From an uncultured Granulosicoccaceae bacterium (GTDB lineage Bacteria > Pseudomonadota > Gammaproteobacteria > CALCKW01), in the NCBI GenBank assembly GCA_937941555.1, contig CALDHJ010000557.1, positions 1-5,487 of the forward strand: 5,487 bases of DNA, given 5' to 3'. The number at the start of each line of letters is the position of its first letter. The stretch's first letter is position 1. The notes under the pieces were generated by a model, which saw only the letters and a program-made list of their open reading frames with translations, searched no databases and was not told the DNA's origin. Made by a program: the position numbers and the translations under genes. Below, in pieces: positions 5,253 through 5,487 of this stretch.

Positions 5253-5487
5253 ATGGACTTCAGCAACCACTTTCTGATCGCAATGCCCTCGCTCGCGGAC
5301 CCGCACTTCAGCGCCGCCGTGGCCTACGTGATCAACCATGACGACAACGGCGCCATGGGGGTGGTCATCAATCAGCCCACCGAGCACTCGATCGCCGACG
5401 TCCTCGACTCGCTGTCGCTTTCTACGCCGTCGGAACCCATTGCCAGCCAACCCGTGATGTGCGGCGGCCCGGTCGAACCGCAACGCG
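5253..5487 (+). CDS. yqgE: YqgE/AlgH family protein (UPF0301), N-terminal part
   Basis: The first 78 codons are present and the right edge cuts the gene; the family is usually about 185-190 residues. The N-terminus NHFLIAMPSLADPHFSAAVA (5-24), then YVINHDDNGAMGVVINQPTE (25-44) and PVMCGGPVEPQR at the end of the visible part, match E. coli YqgE and P. aeruginosa AlgH. The biochemical role is not settled: AlgH was linked to alginate regulation in Pseudomonas, and family structures are known without an agreed activity. In Pseudomonas it follows tonB3 and precedes ruvX, which may lie just beyond this window. It starts 51 nt after tonB. No alternative start is needed because the protein begins exactly where the family does. 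Confidence 0.93.
   Translation, partial: MDFSNHFLIAMPSLADPHFSAAVAYVINHDDNGAMGVVINQPTEHSIADVLDSLSLSTPSEPIASQPVMCGGPVEPQR

Noticed and set aside
4044..5483. A 479-codon open frame on the minus strand, antisense to the end of gshB, tonB and yqgE
   Set aside because: It lies opposite three well-recognised genes, its product is composition-biased with no family resemblance, and such long antisense frames are common in GC-rich coding DNA.
1..5487. CRISPR arrays, insertion sequences, tRNA or rRNA genes, prophage or defence genes
   Set aside because: No direct-repeat arrays, terminal inverted repeats, transposase motifs or structural RNA signatures were seen; the window is conserved chromosomal core with tightly packed genes.

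Overview
The window comes from a GC-rich gammaproteobacterium. Two conserved blocks stand back to back, as they do around the Pil-Chp locus of Pseudomonas and its relatives. The leftward block (minus strand, about 1-3106) encodes a type IV pilus chemosensory system. The rightward block (plus strand, about 3300-5487) encodes glutathione synthetase, a TonB3-like protein and the start of YqgE/AlgH. All identities rest on protein sequence patterns recognised by eye. The species cannot be named from this window.

Leftward block, in transcription order: pilG (response regulator, 2681-3106), pilI (CheW-like adaptor, 2134-2679), pilJ (membrane chemoreceptor-like protein, 324-2156) and the first 108 codons of chpA (large hybrid histidine kinase, running off the left edge). 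The genes are packed with a 1-nt gap, a 23-nt overlap and a TGATG junction, so they are almost certainly one translationally coupled operon. Compared with the textbook pilGHIJK-chpA order, both pilH (second response regulator) and pilK (CheR-type methyltransferase) are missing from their usual places. The PilJ homologue has a highly degenerate signalling tip and no obvious methylation segments, which fits the missing methyltransferase.

The 193-nt divergent region (3107-3299) holds a run of eight C, a perfect 8-bp hairpin just upstream of the gshB ribosome binding site and a looser 6-bp inverted repeat. It also has only weak promoter-like hexamers.

Rightward block: gshB (3300-4262) is a complete and conventional glutathione synthetase. 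It is followed by an 84-nt gap with a good -10 hexamer and a hairpin that contains the likely Shine-Dalgarno of tonB. The tonB frame (4347-5201) seems to need a CTG start, because the membrane anchor begins upstream of the first ATG/GTG/TTG. A 51-nt gap then leads to yqgE (5253 onward, cut by the right edge), whose -10-like hexamer lies so close to the ATG that a leaderless mRNA is possible.

Functionally, PilJ-PilI-ChpA-PilG should control type IV pilus extension and twitching. TonB3 of P. aeruginosa, the apparent counterpart of the tonB here, is itself needed for twitching and pilus assembly, so the two blocks may be linked by more than position.
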